DNA of 64,000 nt from Halomonas rhizosphaerae (GCF_030010555.1 NZ_JASCQP010000015.1:1-64000), one strand, 5' to 3'. Counted from the stretch's first letter, positions 9,785 through 17,958 are shown. Program-made: numbers and translations. The notes: generated from the sequence alone by a model not told the origin.

Positions 9785-10489
9785 TCACTCATCCGTACCG
9801 GATAACGACACCGGCTCCATCCCGAGAAGGTCAACATAGCGCAACCCGATGAAGGCATGCTCACGCATCAGCATCTCGGCCCTAGCACCCTCCCCACAGC
9901 GAAGCGCCTGGAGTACCAGCTCGTGTTGCAGCTGCGCCTGAAGCAACTTGCGATATTCGCGATCCAGCGCCTCCGTATCGATGATGATGGAGTCTGCGGC
10001 GGCGAATGGCAGGTGGTTATTGCGGGCAATGGCATCACCGATCACCGGACTCCCCGCCGCGGCCACAAGCGCCTCGTGGAAACTGTGGTTGATGTCGCCC
10101 CATCGGCCAACATCGACTTCCTCCAGATGTCCCTTGGCCAGCAGCTCCCGGCCTTTCTGGATCCAAAAACTCAAGAGCTCGTCCAGACTGTCGTCTAACC
10201 CTCGCTCGGCCAGGCGTCGCACGGCCAAGCCCTCAAGCACCCCCCTCACCTCAACAGCACAGAGCACATCTGCTGCACTGAACTCTCGCACCCTGAAGCC
10301 ACGCTTACCGGCTCGCTCCAGCAAGCCCTCCTGTTCCAGGGTGCGAAAAGCCAGTCGTACCGGCGTCCGCGACACGCCGAGCTGTTGGGCCACGCGCACT
10401 TCGCCGATTCGATCACCCGGCTGATACTCGCCGTCGCTGATCAACTTGCGAAGCCGGCTGATCACGCTGTCCCCACCGCTACTGCTCAC
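9785..10489 (-). CDS. vanR: GntR-family (FadR-type) repressor of van genes
   Basis: 234 residues, starting at a GTG at 10489 preceded by GGGGAGG. An N-terminal winged helix (VISRLRKLISDGEYQPGDRI, recognition segment VAQQLGVSRTPVRLAFRTLE) is followed by an all-helical FCD effector domain with a WGDINHSFHEAL-type metal-site helix. It is divergent from vanA. VanR repressors of this family release the vanAB promoter on binding vanillate, and the expected TGGATCCA palindromes flank the promoter in this gap. The role is inferred from family plus position. Confidence 0.88.
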   Translation of the reverse strand: MSSSGGDSVISRLRKLISDGEYQPGDRIGEVRVAQQLGVSRTPVRLAFRTLEQEGLLERAGKRGFRVREFSAADVLCAVEVRGVLEGLAVRRLAERGLDDSLDELLSFWIQKGRELLAKGHLEEVDVGRWGDINHSFHEALVAAAGSPVIGDAIARNNHLPFAAADSIIIDTEALDREYRKLLQAQLQHELVLQALRCGEGARAEMLMREHAFIGLRYVDLLGMEPVSLSGTDE

Positions 10490-10532
10490 TTGACCTCCCC
10501 ATACCGAGGTTGAAGATCCATCAGCACGCCTG

Positions 10533-10544
10533 AATGGATCCAAC
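10533..10544. promoter_or_regulatory. VanR-like operator 1
   Basis: AATGGATCCAAC, a near-perfect palindrome with TGGATCCA core at 10535-10542, lies just upstream of a predicted -35 element (TTGACC, 10556-10561). It resembles the ATTGGATCCAAT operators described for GntR-type VanR. Confidence 0.65.
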
Positions 10545-10555
10545 AAAGGTATAAC

Positions 10556-10585
10556 TTGACCACAAAACCCCGAAAGGTCTCTAAT
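10556..10585 (+). promoter_or_regulatory. Predicted vanA promoter
   Basis: TTGACC at 10556-10561 and TCTAAT at 10580-10585 are separated by 18 bp. The two TGGATCCA operators bracket this promoter, which would explain repression by VanR. Confidence 0.5.
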
Positions 10586-10596
10586 TTGGATCCAAA
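10585..10596. promoter_or_regulatory. VanR-like operator 2
   Basis: TTTGGATCCAAA is a perfect 12-bp palindrome overlapping or adjoining the -10 region of vanA. Its core is 52 bp (about five helical turns) from the core of operator 1, allowing two repressor dimers on one face of the DNA. Confidence 0.7.
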
Positions 10597-10638
10597 CGCA
10601 ACGACGCCAGCAACGCCGTGACAAAGAGGAGAAAGCTC

Positions 10639-11697
10639 ATGTTCCCCAAGAATACTTGGTATGTCGCCTGCACCCCCGACGAGTTCGACGACAAGCCGCT
10701 GGGCCGCACCATCTGCAACGAACCGATGGTCTTCTTCCGCGGGGACGAAGGCAAGGTCGCCGCCGTCGAGGACTTCTGCCCCCACCGTGGCGCCCCGCTG
10801 TCGCTGGGCTTCGTGCGCGACGGCAAGCTGGTGTGCGGCTACCACGGCCTGGAGATGGCCTGCAATGGCAAGTGTTCCAGCATGCCCGGCCAGCGGGTAC
10901 GCGGCTTCCCCAGCATTCGGGCCTACCCCACGGAGGAACGCCATGGCTTTGTCTGGGTGTGGCCCGGCAACGCGACCAAGGCCGATCCCGAACTGATCCC
11001 GGAACTGCGCTGGGCTCACGACCCGGAATGGGCCTATGGCGGCGGTCTCTACCACGTCAACTGTGAGTATCGGCTGATGATCGACAATCTCATGGACCTG
11101 ACCCACGAGACCTACGTGCATGCCTCGAGCATCGGCCAGCCGGAGATCGAGGAAGCCGCTCCCGAGACCACTGTCAACGACGACGAGGTGATCACCAGCC
11201 GCACCATGGAGGCAATCCCGGCACCGCCCTTCTGGCAGGCCGCGTTGCGCGGCATGGGCCTGGCCGACGACGTGCCGGTAGACCGCTGGCAGGTATGCCG
11301 CTTCACCCCGCCCAGCCACGTGCACATCGACGTCGGCGTGGCGCATGCCGGTCATGGCGGCTACGAGGCCCCGGCCGAGCTCAAGGCCTCGAGCATCGTG
11401 GTCGACTTCATCACCCCCGAGACCGACACCTCGATCTGGTACTTCTGGGGAATGGCTCGCCACTTCAAGCCCGAGGACGAGGCGCTCACGGACAAGATCC
11501 GCGAGGGGCAGGGCCAGATCTTTGCCGAGGACCTGGAGATGCTCGAGTCCCAGCAGCGTAACCTGCTCAAGTACCCCGACCGTCAGTTGCTCAAGCTCAA
11601 TATCGACGGGGGCGGCGTCCAGGCCCGGCGGATCATCGACCGCATCCTGGCCGAGGAAGCCGACACGCCGAGCGGATCACGGGAGGCTGCAAAATGA
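10639..11697 (+). CDS. vanA: Vanillate O-demethylase oxygenase subunit
   Basis: Rieske non-heme iron oxygenase that demethylates vanillate to protocatechuate and formaldehyde. 352 residues from the ATG at 10639, which follows AGAGGAG. The Rieske ligands are Cys47-x-His49 and Cys66-x2-His69, and the catalytic iron region reads NLMDLTHETYVH. The N-terminus MFPKNTWYVACTPDE is typical of VanA. It overlaps vanB by four bases (ATGA). It is preceded by the VanR-type promoter and followed by vanB and a TRAP binding protein gene. Confidence 0.95.
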   Translation: MFPKNTWYVACTPDEFDDKPLGRTICNEPMVFFRGDEGKVAAVEDFCPHRGAPLSLGFVRDGKLVCGYHGLEMACNGKCSSMPGQRVRGFPSIRAYPTEERHGFVWVWPGNATKADPELIPELRWAHDPEWAYGGGLYHVNCEYRLMIDNLMDLTHETYVHASSIGQPEIEEAAPETTVNDDEVITSRTMEAIPAPPFWQAALRGMGLADDVPVDRWQVCRFTPPSHVHIDVGVAHAGHGGYEAPAELKASSIVVDFITPETDTSIWYFWGMARHFKPEDEALTDKIREGQGQIFAEDLEMLESQQRNLLKYPDRQLLKLNIDGGGVQARRIIDRILAEEADTPSGSREAAK

Positions 11698-12665
11698 GCA
11701 TTCCCAGCTCCCTCTCGTTGATCGTTGAGGTCAAGAGCAAGCGCCAGGAGGCCGAGGATATCGTCACCTTCGAACTGGCCGACCCCCACGGGCGGCCGCT
11801 GCCGGCCTTCGGCGCCGGTGCGCATATCGATGTGCAAGTCAAGCCGGGGGTGGTTCGCCAGTACTCGCTGTGCAACCACCCCGAGGAACGCGATCGTTAT
11901 CAGATCGGCGTGCTGCGCGACCCCATCTCGCGCGGCGGCTCGATCGCCATGCACGACGAGATCCAGGAAGGCGACCTGATCCAGATCAGCGCACCCAAGA
12001 ACCACTTCCCGCTGGAACACGCCAAGCGCACCCTGCTGTTCGCTGGGGGTATCGGCGTGACACCGATCCTGTGCATGGCCGAACGCCTGGCGCATACCGA
12101 CGCCGACTTCGAGATGCACTACTGCAATCGATCGCCCGACCGCACGGCTTTTCTCGGGCGCATTCGCCAGGGGGAATTCGCCGACCGCGTGCACTTTCAC
12201 TTCGATGACGGTGATCCCGATCAGAAGCTCGACCTGGAGCCGCTGATCGGCACACCCGACCCCGAGACCCTGGTCTATATCTGCGGCCCGAAGGGCTTTA
12301 TCGATTTCGTACTGTCGACCTGCAAGGCCCATGGCTGGGACAGCCACCAGCTGCATATAGAGTACTTCGCCGGCGCCGAGGCCGATACCAGCGAGGACGA
12401 CAGCTTCGAGGTCAAGATCGCCAGCAGTGGTGCCAGCTTCACGGTGCCCGCCGACAAGACCGTGCACCAAGTACTGGCGGACAACGGCATCGAGGTCATG
12501 GTGTCCTGCGAACAGGGGGTGTGCGGCACCTGCCTGACGCGGGTCCTCGAGGGCGAACCGGACCACCGCGACCTCTACCTGGACGATGACGAGCATGCGG
12601 CGAACGACCAGTTCACTCCCTGCTGCTCACGAGCCAAGAGCAAGACCCTGGTGCTGGATCTCTGA
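11694..12665 (+). CDS. vanB: Vanillate O-demethylase reductase subunit
   Basis: NADH-dependent reductase of the IA class that feeds electrons to VanA. 323 residues: an FMN-binding ferredoxin-reductase domain (about 1-105, RQYSLCNHP), an NAD-binding domain (GGIGVTPILCMAERL, YICGPKGF) and a C-terminal plant-type [2Fe-2S] domain with CEQGVCGTC and a later CC. The ATG overlaps the vanA stop. The next gene, a TRAP solute-binding protein, starts 67 bp downstream and is probably in the same transcript. Confidence 0.95.
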   Translation: MSIPSSLSLIVEVKSKRQEAEDIVTFELADPHGRPLPAFGAGAHIDVQVKPGVVRQYSLCNHPEERDRYQIGVLRDPISRGGSIAMHDEIQEGDLIQISAPKNHFPLEHAKRTLLFAGGIGVTPILCMAERLAHTDADFEMHYCNRSPDRTAFLGRIRQGEFADRVHFHFDDGDPDQKLDLEPLIGTPDPETLVYICGPKGFIDFVLSTCKAHGWDSHQLHIEYFAGAEADTSEDDSFEVKIASSGASFTVPADKTVHQVLADNGIEVMVSCEQGVCGTCLTRVLEGEPDHRDLYLDDDEHAANDQFTPCCSRAKSKTLVLDL

Positions 12666-12732
12666 GATACCGCCCCAAACATGCCATCAATGGCAACCAA
12701 CAATACGACAATCACAACGAGAGAGATCCCCT

Positions 12733-13743
12733 ATGAATCTCACCAAGACCGCAGTAAGCAGTGCAATTGCTCTCACCCTGACCGCTACTACCCTAGCCGA
12801 GGCGAGCACGACCCTTCGGATCGCGCATGTCTGGCCTGGTGGCTCGCTGATCGACAAGGAATTGTTCCAAGCTTGGGGAGAGAGCGTGGAGGCGGCCTCC
12901 GATGGCCAGCTCGAGGTGGAAATCTATCCCAGCCAGACGCTGGCCAAGTCAGACCAGACCTACCATAGCGTGGTTACCGGCATCGCCGACGTGGGCGCCA
13001 CGGCCCAAGGCTATACGTCCGGCCGCTTCCCGAAAACGCAGATCATCGAGTTGCCTGGTGTTTCCGATAGCAGTCGCCAAGGCTCGTGCATCCTGCAATC
13101 ACTTTACGATGAGAGCCACATTGGCGGTGAGTACGACGACACGCGACCGCTGTTCATGTTCACCACGGGGCCCGGCTACCTGCATACCAAGGAGAAGCTC
13201 ATCGAGTCGCCGGCTGATCTAGAGGGAATGCGCATTCGTCGTCCCACCTCGGTGGTCGGCGATATGCTCGAGCGTCTCGGTGCCCAGGCGGTGGGCATGC
13301 CCGCACCGGATGTCTTCACCTCCATGCAGCGTGGAGTGGTTGATGGGCTGAGCTTCAACTGGGAAGGCATGAAGACCTTCCGACTCAACGAATTGGCCGA
13401 GTACCACACCGAAATCCCGCTCTACGACTTGTCTCTGATCGCTACCATGAGCAGCCGTACCTACGATAGCCTGCCTGATGATCTGAAACAGGTCATCGAT
13501 GACCACAGTGGCATGGAGTGGTCGCTGAAGGCTGCCGCGGTCTATGACGAGCTGATCACCCAGGGCCGTCAGGATGCCAAGGACGCTGGCCACGAGTTTC
13601 TGGTTATCGACGACCCGCTCGAGCATGACGATTGGGGTCCCGTGCTTCAGGAGACCATCGACCGCTATCTGGAGGAAGTCGGCGGCGACGCCGAGGACGT
13701 CTATGCGCGAGCAATGCAGTTGAAGGAAGAGTGCGAAGCCTGA
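12733..13743 (+). CDS. dctP: TRAP solute-binding protein in the van operon (DctP type)
   Basis: 336-residue periplasmic binding protein with an N-terminal signal peptide of about 22 residues ending in LAEAS. It contains the DctP hallmark region GMRIRRPTSVVGDMLERLGA, in which the arginine contacts the substrate carboxylate. It is strongly similar along its length to the protein at 13912-14940 (shared FTTGPG, GMPAPD, TSMQRGV.DGLSF). It has no dctQM of its own, so it probably uses the permeases at 7855-9661. Operon position suggests vanillate binding (inference). A clear terminator follows. Confidence 0.9.
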   Translation: MNLTKTAVSSAIALTLTATTLAEASTTLRIAHVWPGGSLIDKELFQAWGESVEAASDGQLEVEIYPSQTLAKSDQTYHSVVTGIADVGATAQGYTSGRFPKTQIIELPGVSDSSRQGSCILQSLYDESHIGGEYDDTRPLFMFTTGPGYLHTKEKLIESPADLEGMRIRRPTSVVGDMLERLGAQAVGMPAPDVFTSMQRGVVDGLSFNWEGMKTFRLNELAEYHTEIPLYDLSLIATMSSRTYDSLPDDLKQVIDDHSGMEWSLKAAAVYDELITQGRQDAKDAGHEFLVIDDPLEHDDWGPVLQETIDRYLEEVGGDAEDVYARAMQLKEECEA

Positions 13744-13762
13744 CAGCTGCCCCCCTACTGGA

Positions 13763-13793
13763 AAGCGGCGGACCCAAAAGGTCCGTCGCTTTT
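13763..13793 (+). terminator. Rho-independent terminator of the van operon
   Basis: AAGCGGCGGACC, a CAAAA loop, and GGTCCGTCGCTT followed by TT. Twelve paired positions include one G-T wobble. It begins 20 bp after the dctP stop. Confidence 0.8.
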
Positions 13794-13837
13794 GGGTGCC
13801 TGTTGAGTAATCTGGTCCTTTAATTCACTGCAGATAC

Positions 13838-13906
13838 CTACAAATTAGTCGCCTCGGAGTACAGGAGGGCCAGCCACTGGCTGGCCCGTTCCAGGGTGAA
13901 CTGCAT
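13838..13906 (-). pseudogene. 5' stump of a TRAP dctQ gene
   Basis: An ATG at 13906 lies five bases beyond the stop of the upstream dctP and behind AAGGGG, the normal spacing for an operon gene. It encodes only 22 residues (MQFTLERASQWLALLYSEAT...). Residues 4-15 match the start of the intact dctQ at 9661, and 29 bp are identical (13865-13893 and 9620-9648). After that the similarity stops abruptly at a likely recombination junction. It marks the place where the downstream dctQM were separated from this dctP. Confidence 0.75.
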
Positions 13907-13911
13907 GCCCC

Positions 13912-14940
13912 TTACCCCTGTTCGGCGGCGCAGGACTCGCTGGCCGCCAGGGCGGCCTCGTAGACCTCGCGGGCCGGCAGGTCGCGCTCCTCGAGTTCGG
14001 CCAGGTAGTTGTCGATGCCGTCCTGGAGCGGCTTCTGCCAGTCCGGATCCTCCAGAGGATTCTCGATCTCGCGGATGGTGTGGCCGGCGTCCTTGGCCTC
14101 CTGCTTGCCTTCCACGTCGAGACGGTCGAAGACCTCGCCGGCATTCTCGGCCCACCGCATGCCGGAGTTGGCGTCGATGACTTCCTGCTGCTCGGGGCTC
14201 AGGCCGTCATAGGTGCGCTGATTCATGGTGGCCACGAAGATCAGGGTGTAGAACGGCACCTCGGTGTGGTACTCGACAAGCTCGTTGATCCGGAACCCCT
14301 TCAGCCCTTCCCAGGGGAAACTCAGGCCGTCGATGACGCCACGCTGCATGGAGGTGTAGATGTCCGGGGCCGGCATGCCCACCGGGCTCGCCCCCATGTT
14401 CTCGAGCATCTCGCCGGCCACCGCGGTGGGGCGACGAATGCGCAGCCCCTCGAGATCGGAGGGCTCCTGGACGTCGGTATCGATGGTGTGGATACCGCCC
14501 GGGCCGGTGGTGAAGAAGAATAGCGGACGGGTGTCCTCATATTCGCTGTCCAAATGCCCCTCGTCATAGAGGGTCTGCAGCACGCAGGCGCCCTGGGTCG
14601 CGGTGGTCGCGACTCCAGGTAGTTCGACGATCTGCGACAGCGGAAAACGCCCGGCGGTATAGCCCTGGGCGGTGGCCCCGATATCGGCGATGCCGTTGCC
14701 TACCGCCTCGTAGATGGAATCGGGCTTGGCCAGGGTCCCGGAGGGGAACATCTCGACGCTGAGCTCACCGTCGGACTCCTCCTCGAGGGTAGCCGCCCAC
14801 TCCTCGAAGATCTCCTGGTTGACGCCCGAGGCGCCCGGCCAGAAGTGGGCCATGCGCAAAGTGGTGGCCGACTGGGCAGAAACGGCTCCTAGGCCGGCGA
14901 TGGACGCGGCCAGCAGGCAGGCGGTGAACTTGGTCTTCAT
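13912..14940 (-). CDS. dctP: TRAP solute-binding protein (DctP), cut off from its permease genes
   Basis: 342-residue periplasmic binding protein with a signal peptide of about 26 residues (cleavage near VSAQS). The start at 14940 is preferred to the ATG two codons upstream because GGAGGA would overlap that one. The conserved GLRIRRPTAVAGEMLENMGA carries the carboxylate-binding arginine. It is a close paralogue of the van-operon protein. Its promoter has both the tripartite IclR-type repeat and the GACTTTGGTC element seen at dctQM and pobA. It likely works with dctQM at 7855-9661 in uptake of a hydroxybenzoate-type acid (inference). Confidence 0.9.
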   Translation of the reverse strand: MKTKFTACLLAASIAGLGAVSAQSATTLRMAHFWPGASGVNQEIFEEWAATLEEESDGELSVEMFPSGTLAKPDSIYEAVGNGIADIGATAQGYTAGRFPLSQIVELPGVATTATQGACVLQTLYDEGHLDSEYEDTRPLFFFTTGPGGIHTIDTDVQEPSDLEGLRIRRPTAVAGEMLENMGASPVGMPAPDIYTSMQRGVIDGLSFPWEGLKGFRINELVEYHTEVPFYTLIFVATMNQRTYDGLSPEQQEVIDANSGMRWAENAGEVFDRLDVEGKQEAKDAGHTIREIENPLEDPDWQKPLQDGIDNYLAELEERDLPAREVYEAALAASESCAAEQG

Positions 14941-14978
14941 GGTCATCCTCCGGGTATCGTTATCGTGTTCGCGCGTCC

Positions 14979-15003
14979 GTTCGCAGAGTGAACATCAGTT
15001 CGC
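14979..15003. promoter_or_regulatory. Tripartite IclR-type operator upstream of dctP
   Basis: GTTCGCAGAGTGAAC then ATCA and GTTCGC: an inverted pair and a direct repeat with a 19-bp period. It lies 39-63 bp upstream of the dctP ATG. It is the best conserved copy of the element in the window. Confidence 0.6.
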
Positions 15004-15047
15004 TTCACTGACTCGAAGGTAAACCACCCTCCTCTAAGGCGAAAAGC

Positions 15048-15060
15048 GACTTTGGTCTTA
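15048..15060. promoter_or_regulatory. GACTTTGGTCTTA element upstream of dctP
   Basis: Third copy of the 13-mer GACTTTRGTCKTA, 108-120 bp upstream of the dctP ATG and 69 bp from the start of the tripartite repeat. Confidence 0.45.
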
Positions 15061-15152
15061 CTGGATGCTCCGAGAGCAAGACGGGGTAGACCGGAATCGT
15101 CACATGCCGGCCCATCCCTTCCTATCGCGGGTGAAGCGCGATTACCTCAGTC

Positions 15153-15792
15153 TCAGCTCGGCTCCACCATGAAACGGGAGAAGAAGGCGTCGAGTTCGTC
15201 GACACCGTCGAGCGGCAGCACCAGCGAGACGTACTGGTCCGGGCGCACCACCACCAGCGCGCCAGCGCCTCGGTCGATGCCCCGCAGGTCGAAGATGTCC
15301 TGGTCGGTCCCCAGTACCGGCGCGTGGGCCTTCTGGTAGTCCTGGAGCCCGAGGGCTCCCTTGTGAGGCTTGAGCAGCGCATGCATGTCGGCCCAGTCCA
15401 CCTCCAGGTGAGACTGCTGGATGATGCCGTGGACGTCGAAGATCGCGTCGGGATCGGCCCCTTTCGGGGTTCAGCAGGATGTTGCCCGCCTCGGCGGACT
15501 GGATCGTGCACTTGAAGCGGATGTCCGGGAAGTCGGTCACCGCCAGCACGTCCAGTCCGCCGAGGCCCTGGGGCACACGGCCGATGGACTCGCGCACCAC
15601 GCTGTGCGCACCGTCACAGCCGACCACGTACCTGGCGCGAACGCTCTTCTCGCCCTCCGGTGTCTTGAGCCTCACCGTGACGCGCTCGCCGGGGTCTTCG
15701 GGCACCGTCACCTTGAGCGTCTCGTGGAGGTAGTTGACCCGCAGGCGGCTGGGGGTGTTGTGCATATATTCCAGTAGGAAGTCGAGCAGGCG
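15153..15792 (-). pseudogene. Remnant of a 3-hydroxybenzoate 4-monooxygenase-like flavoprotein
   Basis: Two pieces of a MobA/phenol-hydroxylase-type FAD monooxygenase. The first (about 15457-15792) reads FLLEYMHNTPSRL, then YVVGCDGAHSVVRESIGR and VLAVTDFPDIRFK. The second, in another frame (15153 to about 15467), reads DPDAIFDVHGIIQQ, DIFDLRGIDR and ALVVVRPDQYVSLVLPLD, the C-terminal thioredoxin-like domain. The N-terminus and the central part with the FAD-binding GD motif are missing, and the pieces are joined by a frameshift. An intact homologue would be about 600 residues. Non-functional. Confidence 0.8.
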
Positions 15793-16047
15793 CCCGGCAT
15801 CCGGCTGAGCACCGTACGCAGCCAGAACGAGGACCTGAAGCGGGAGATGGAGGATGGCCGGATCGACCTGGCGATCGGCCTGATCCCCCAGCTCGGCGCC
15901 GGCTTCTACCAGCAGGGGCTCTTCGTGCAGCGCTATGTCTGCCTGATGCGTCGCGACCACCCCCTGGCCATGGGGAACTCCGGCCTGGACGACTTCGTCG
16001 CCGCGTGCCGGCCTTGCCGACGTCCCGAGCAGGCCCGCCACGATTAG
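15793..16047 (+). pseudogene. Fragment of a LysR-type regulator
   Basis: An open stretch without start or helix-turn-helix encodes only part of a LysR effector domain: RLSTVRSQNEDL, MEDGRIDLAIGLIPQLGAGF, LFVQRYVCLMRRDHPLA. It abuts the monooxygenase remnant on the opposite strand at about 15792 and runs into the end of the M48 gene. Similarity fades after about 16005. It is presumably the former regulator of the lost aromatic gene. Confidence 0.75.
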
Positions 16048-16838
16048 CCGGCGCAGTCGGCGGGGGTGGTGGGGCGATAGGTCTCATCGGCCTCCTCCAT
16101 GGCGTCTTGAAGTGCCTCGATTCGCGAGCCGTGGGCCGGATGGGTGGAGAGGAACTCGGGCGGCTGGCCACCGCCGGCTTCCGCCATGTTGCGCCATAGC
16201 GCCACGCTCTCTTGCGGGTCGAAGCCCGCCCGCGCCATGATCACCAGGCCCATCAGGTCGGCCTCCTCCTCGTGGGCGCGACTGAACGGCAGGCTGATGC
16301 CGAGCTGGGCGCCGAGGCCCAGGGCCTGCATCAGCTGCTGCTGTCCCAGATCCCCCTCCCCGAAAAACCCCACCAGCAGCAGCACGGCCTTGATGCCGAG
16401 TTGCTGGGTGAGACGCTCGTTGCCGTGATCGGCCAGCACATGACCCACCTCGTGCCCGATCACCGCCGCCAGCTGGGCCGGGGTCTCGGCCACCCGCAGC
16501 AGCCCGGTGTGCACGCCGATGCGTCCCCCCGGCAGGGCGAAGGCATTGGGCGAGGGATCCTCGAAGACCACGACCTGCCAGGCCTCGGGCAGCTCGGCGG
16601 TCGGGTAGCGCAGCTCGGCGGCCGCCACTACCTCCCGGGCCACGCACTGCACCCGGCGATTGACGGCCGCGTCGTGGGACACCGACTGGCCGCGACGCAG
16701 CTGGTCGAAGGCATCCCCGCCCATCTGGGCCATCAGGGTGTCCGGCACCAGGGCCAGCTGGGAGCGTCCGGTGGGCGTCTCCTCGCAACCGGCCAGCAGT
16801 ATCAGGGGCAACAGGTAGAGCAGGCACTGCAGGCGCAT
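16044..16838 (-). CDS. M48-family metalloprotease lipoprotein (LoiP/YcaL-like)
   Basis: 264 residues. A lipobox LLAGC puts the lipidated Cys at position 18, so the mature protein is anchored in the envelope. The zinc motif is H129-E130-x2-H133 (GHEVGH), and the third ligand lies in SRAHEEEADLMG (about Glu190). These are the hallmarks of periplasmic M48 peptidases involved in envelope quality control. It looks intact and unrelated to aromatic metabolism, sitting between two decayed regulators. The substrate is unknown. Confidence 0.9.
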   Translation of the reverse strand: MRLQCLLYLLPLILLAGCEETPTGRSQLALVPDTLMAQMGGDAFDQLRRGQSVSHDAAVNRRVQCVAREVVAAAELRYPTAELPEAWQVVVFEDPSPNAFALPGGRIGVHTGLLRVAETPAQLAAVIGHEVGHVLADHGNERLTQQLGIKAVLLLVGFFGEGDLGQQQLMQALGLGAQLGISLPFSRAHEEEADLMGLVIMARAGFDPQESVALWRNMAEAGGGQPPEFLSTHPAHGSRIEALQDAMEEADETYRPTTPADCAG

Positions 16839-16876
16839 CGCATCGTCCCTCTCGTCACTAGGCCGGACAAGCCAGC

Positions 16877-17800
16877 CTAGCGGGGCTGGCCGGTGGAAGA
16901 AACGGCCCCTGATCCGAACACCTCATCGACCAGGCCGACCAGGTTGTGGAGGGCCGGTGAGTCGTTGCTCGACCGCCAGGCCAGCCACAGCGGCATGTCG
17001 CAGGCGGTGAGTTCCTCCAGATGCAGGAAGCGCACGCCGGGCATGGAGTGGGCGCTGCTGGCCGAGGGCACGATGGCGATCCCCAGCTCGGCGGCCACCA
17101 TGCTGAGGATGGTGATGTTGTCGGCGCCGTACTGCACCACCCGCGGCTCGAACTCGAGGCGGGCGAAGTGGGCCATCACCCTGTCGTAGTAGACCGGTGA
17201 GACGCTGCGAAAGCCCCACACGAAGTCGGCCTCCGTCAGCTCGCTCAGGCTCGCCGGCGGTGCTGCTGCCCAGGGCGAGGCCTCGGGTACGGCGAGCATC
17301 AGGTGGTCGCGCTGCAGCAGGCGAGTCTCGAGGCCGGGCTATTCGCCACCGTCCAGGTAGAGGATGCCGGCATCCAGGCTGCCTTCGCGCAGTCGCTCCA
17401 GCTGCGGCCCCGAGAGCAGCGGGAAGACCTCGAAGGCGACCTGTGGATAGCGGTCGCGATAGCGCCTCAGCAGGCTGGCCACTTCCGGTACCCACAGGTG
17501 GGTCACCGTCACCCCCAGGCTGACCTTGCCGATCAGCCCCTGGCCCAGCGAGGCGAGTCGCGTACGGATCCGGGTCCGGGTGTCGAGAAGTTGGACGGCC
17601 TCGTCATAGAGCGCCTGGCCGGCCACCGTCAGGCTGACCCCACGAGCATGACGCTCCAGCAGTCGGGTGCCCAGGTCCTCCTCCAATAGTCTAACCTGGC
17701 GGGTCAGCGCCGGCTGGGCGACGTTCACCTGGCGGCTGGCCGCGGAGATGGAACCGGTCTCCGCAACGGCAATGAAATAGCGGAGTTGGCGGAATTCCAT
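16877..17800 (-). pseudogene. LysR-type regulator interrupted by one in-frame amber codon
   Basis: Reading from the ATG at 17800, residues 1-153 form a normal LysR winged helix (MEFRQLRYFIAVAETGSIS, VAQPALTRQVRLLEEDLG) and half the effector domain, then TAG occurs at 17339-17341. The same frame continues without a break from PGLETRLLQRDHL to the stop at 16877, giving a standard total of about 307 residues. A single C-to-T change from CAG would explain it. Either a recent nonsense mutation, a sequencing error, or suppression. It is divergent from the DUF3311-symporter-amidohydrolase operon and probably regulated it. Confidence 0.8.
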
Positions 17801-17958
17801 GGTTGCCTCGCCGACAGATACAGGGTGCTTACGACTCTATCCATAACAATACGGCATGTCAGCAATACTAAACCTATATTTTTTCTATCGCACTAGGGGT
17901 TTCATAGTCTCGGGACAACCCATAACAAGACTCGCCCTCGGCGAGCTGGACGATCCCC

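Noticed and set aside
13838..14155. Minus-strand open frame of 105 codons ending in the dctQ stump
   Set aside because: The upstream part is an out-of-frame shadow of dctP. Only the last 22 codons are meaningful and are annotated as a pseudogene.
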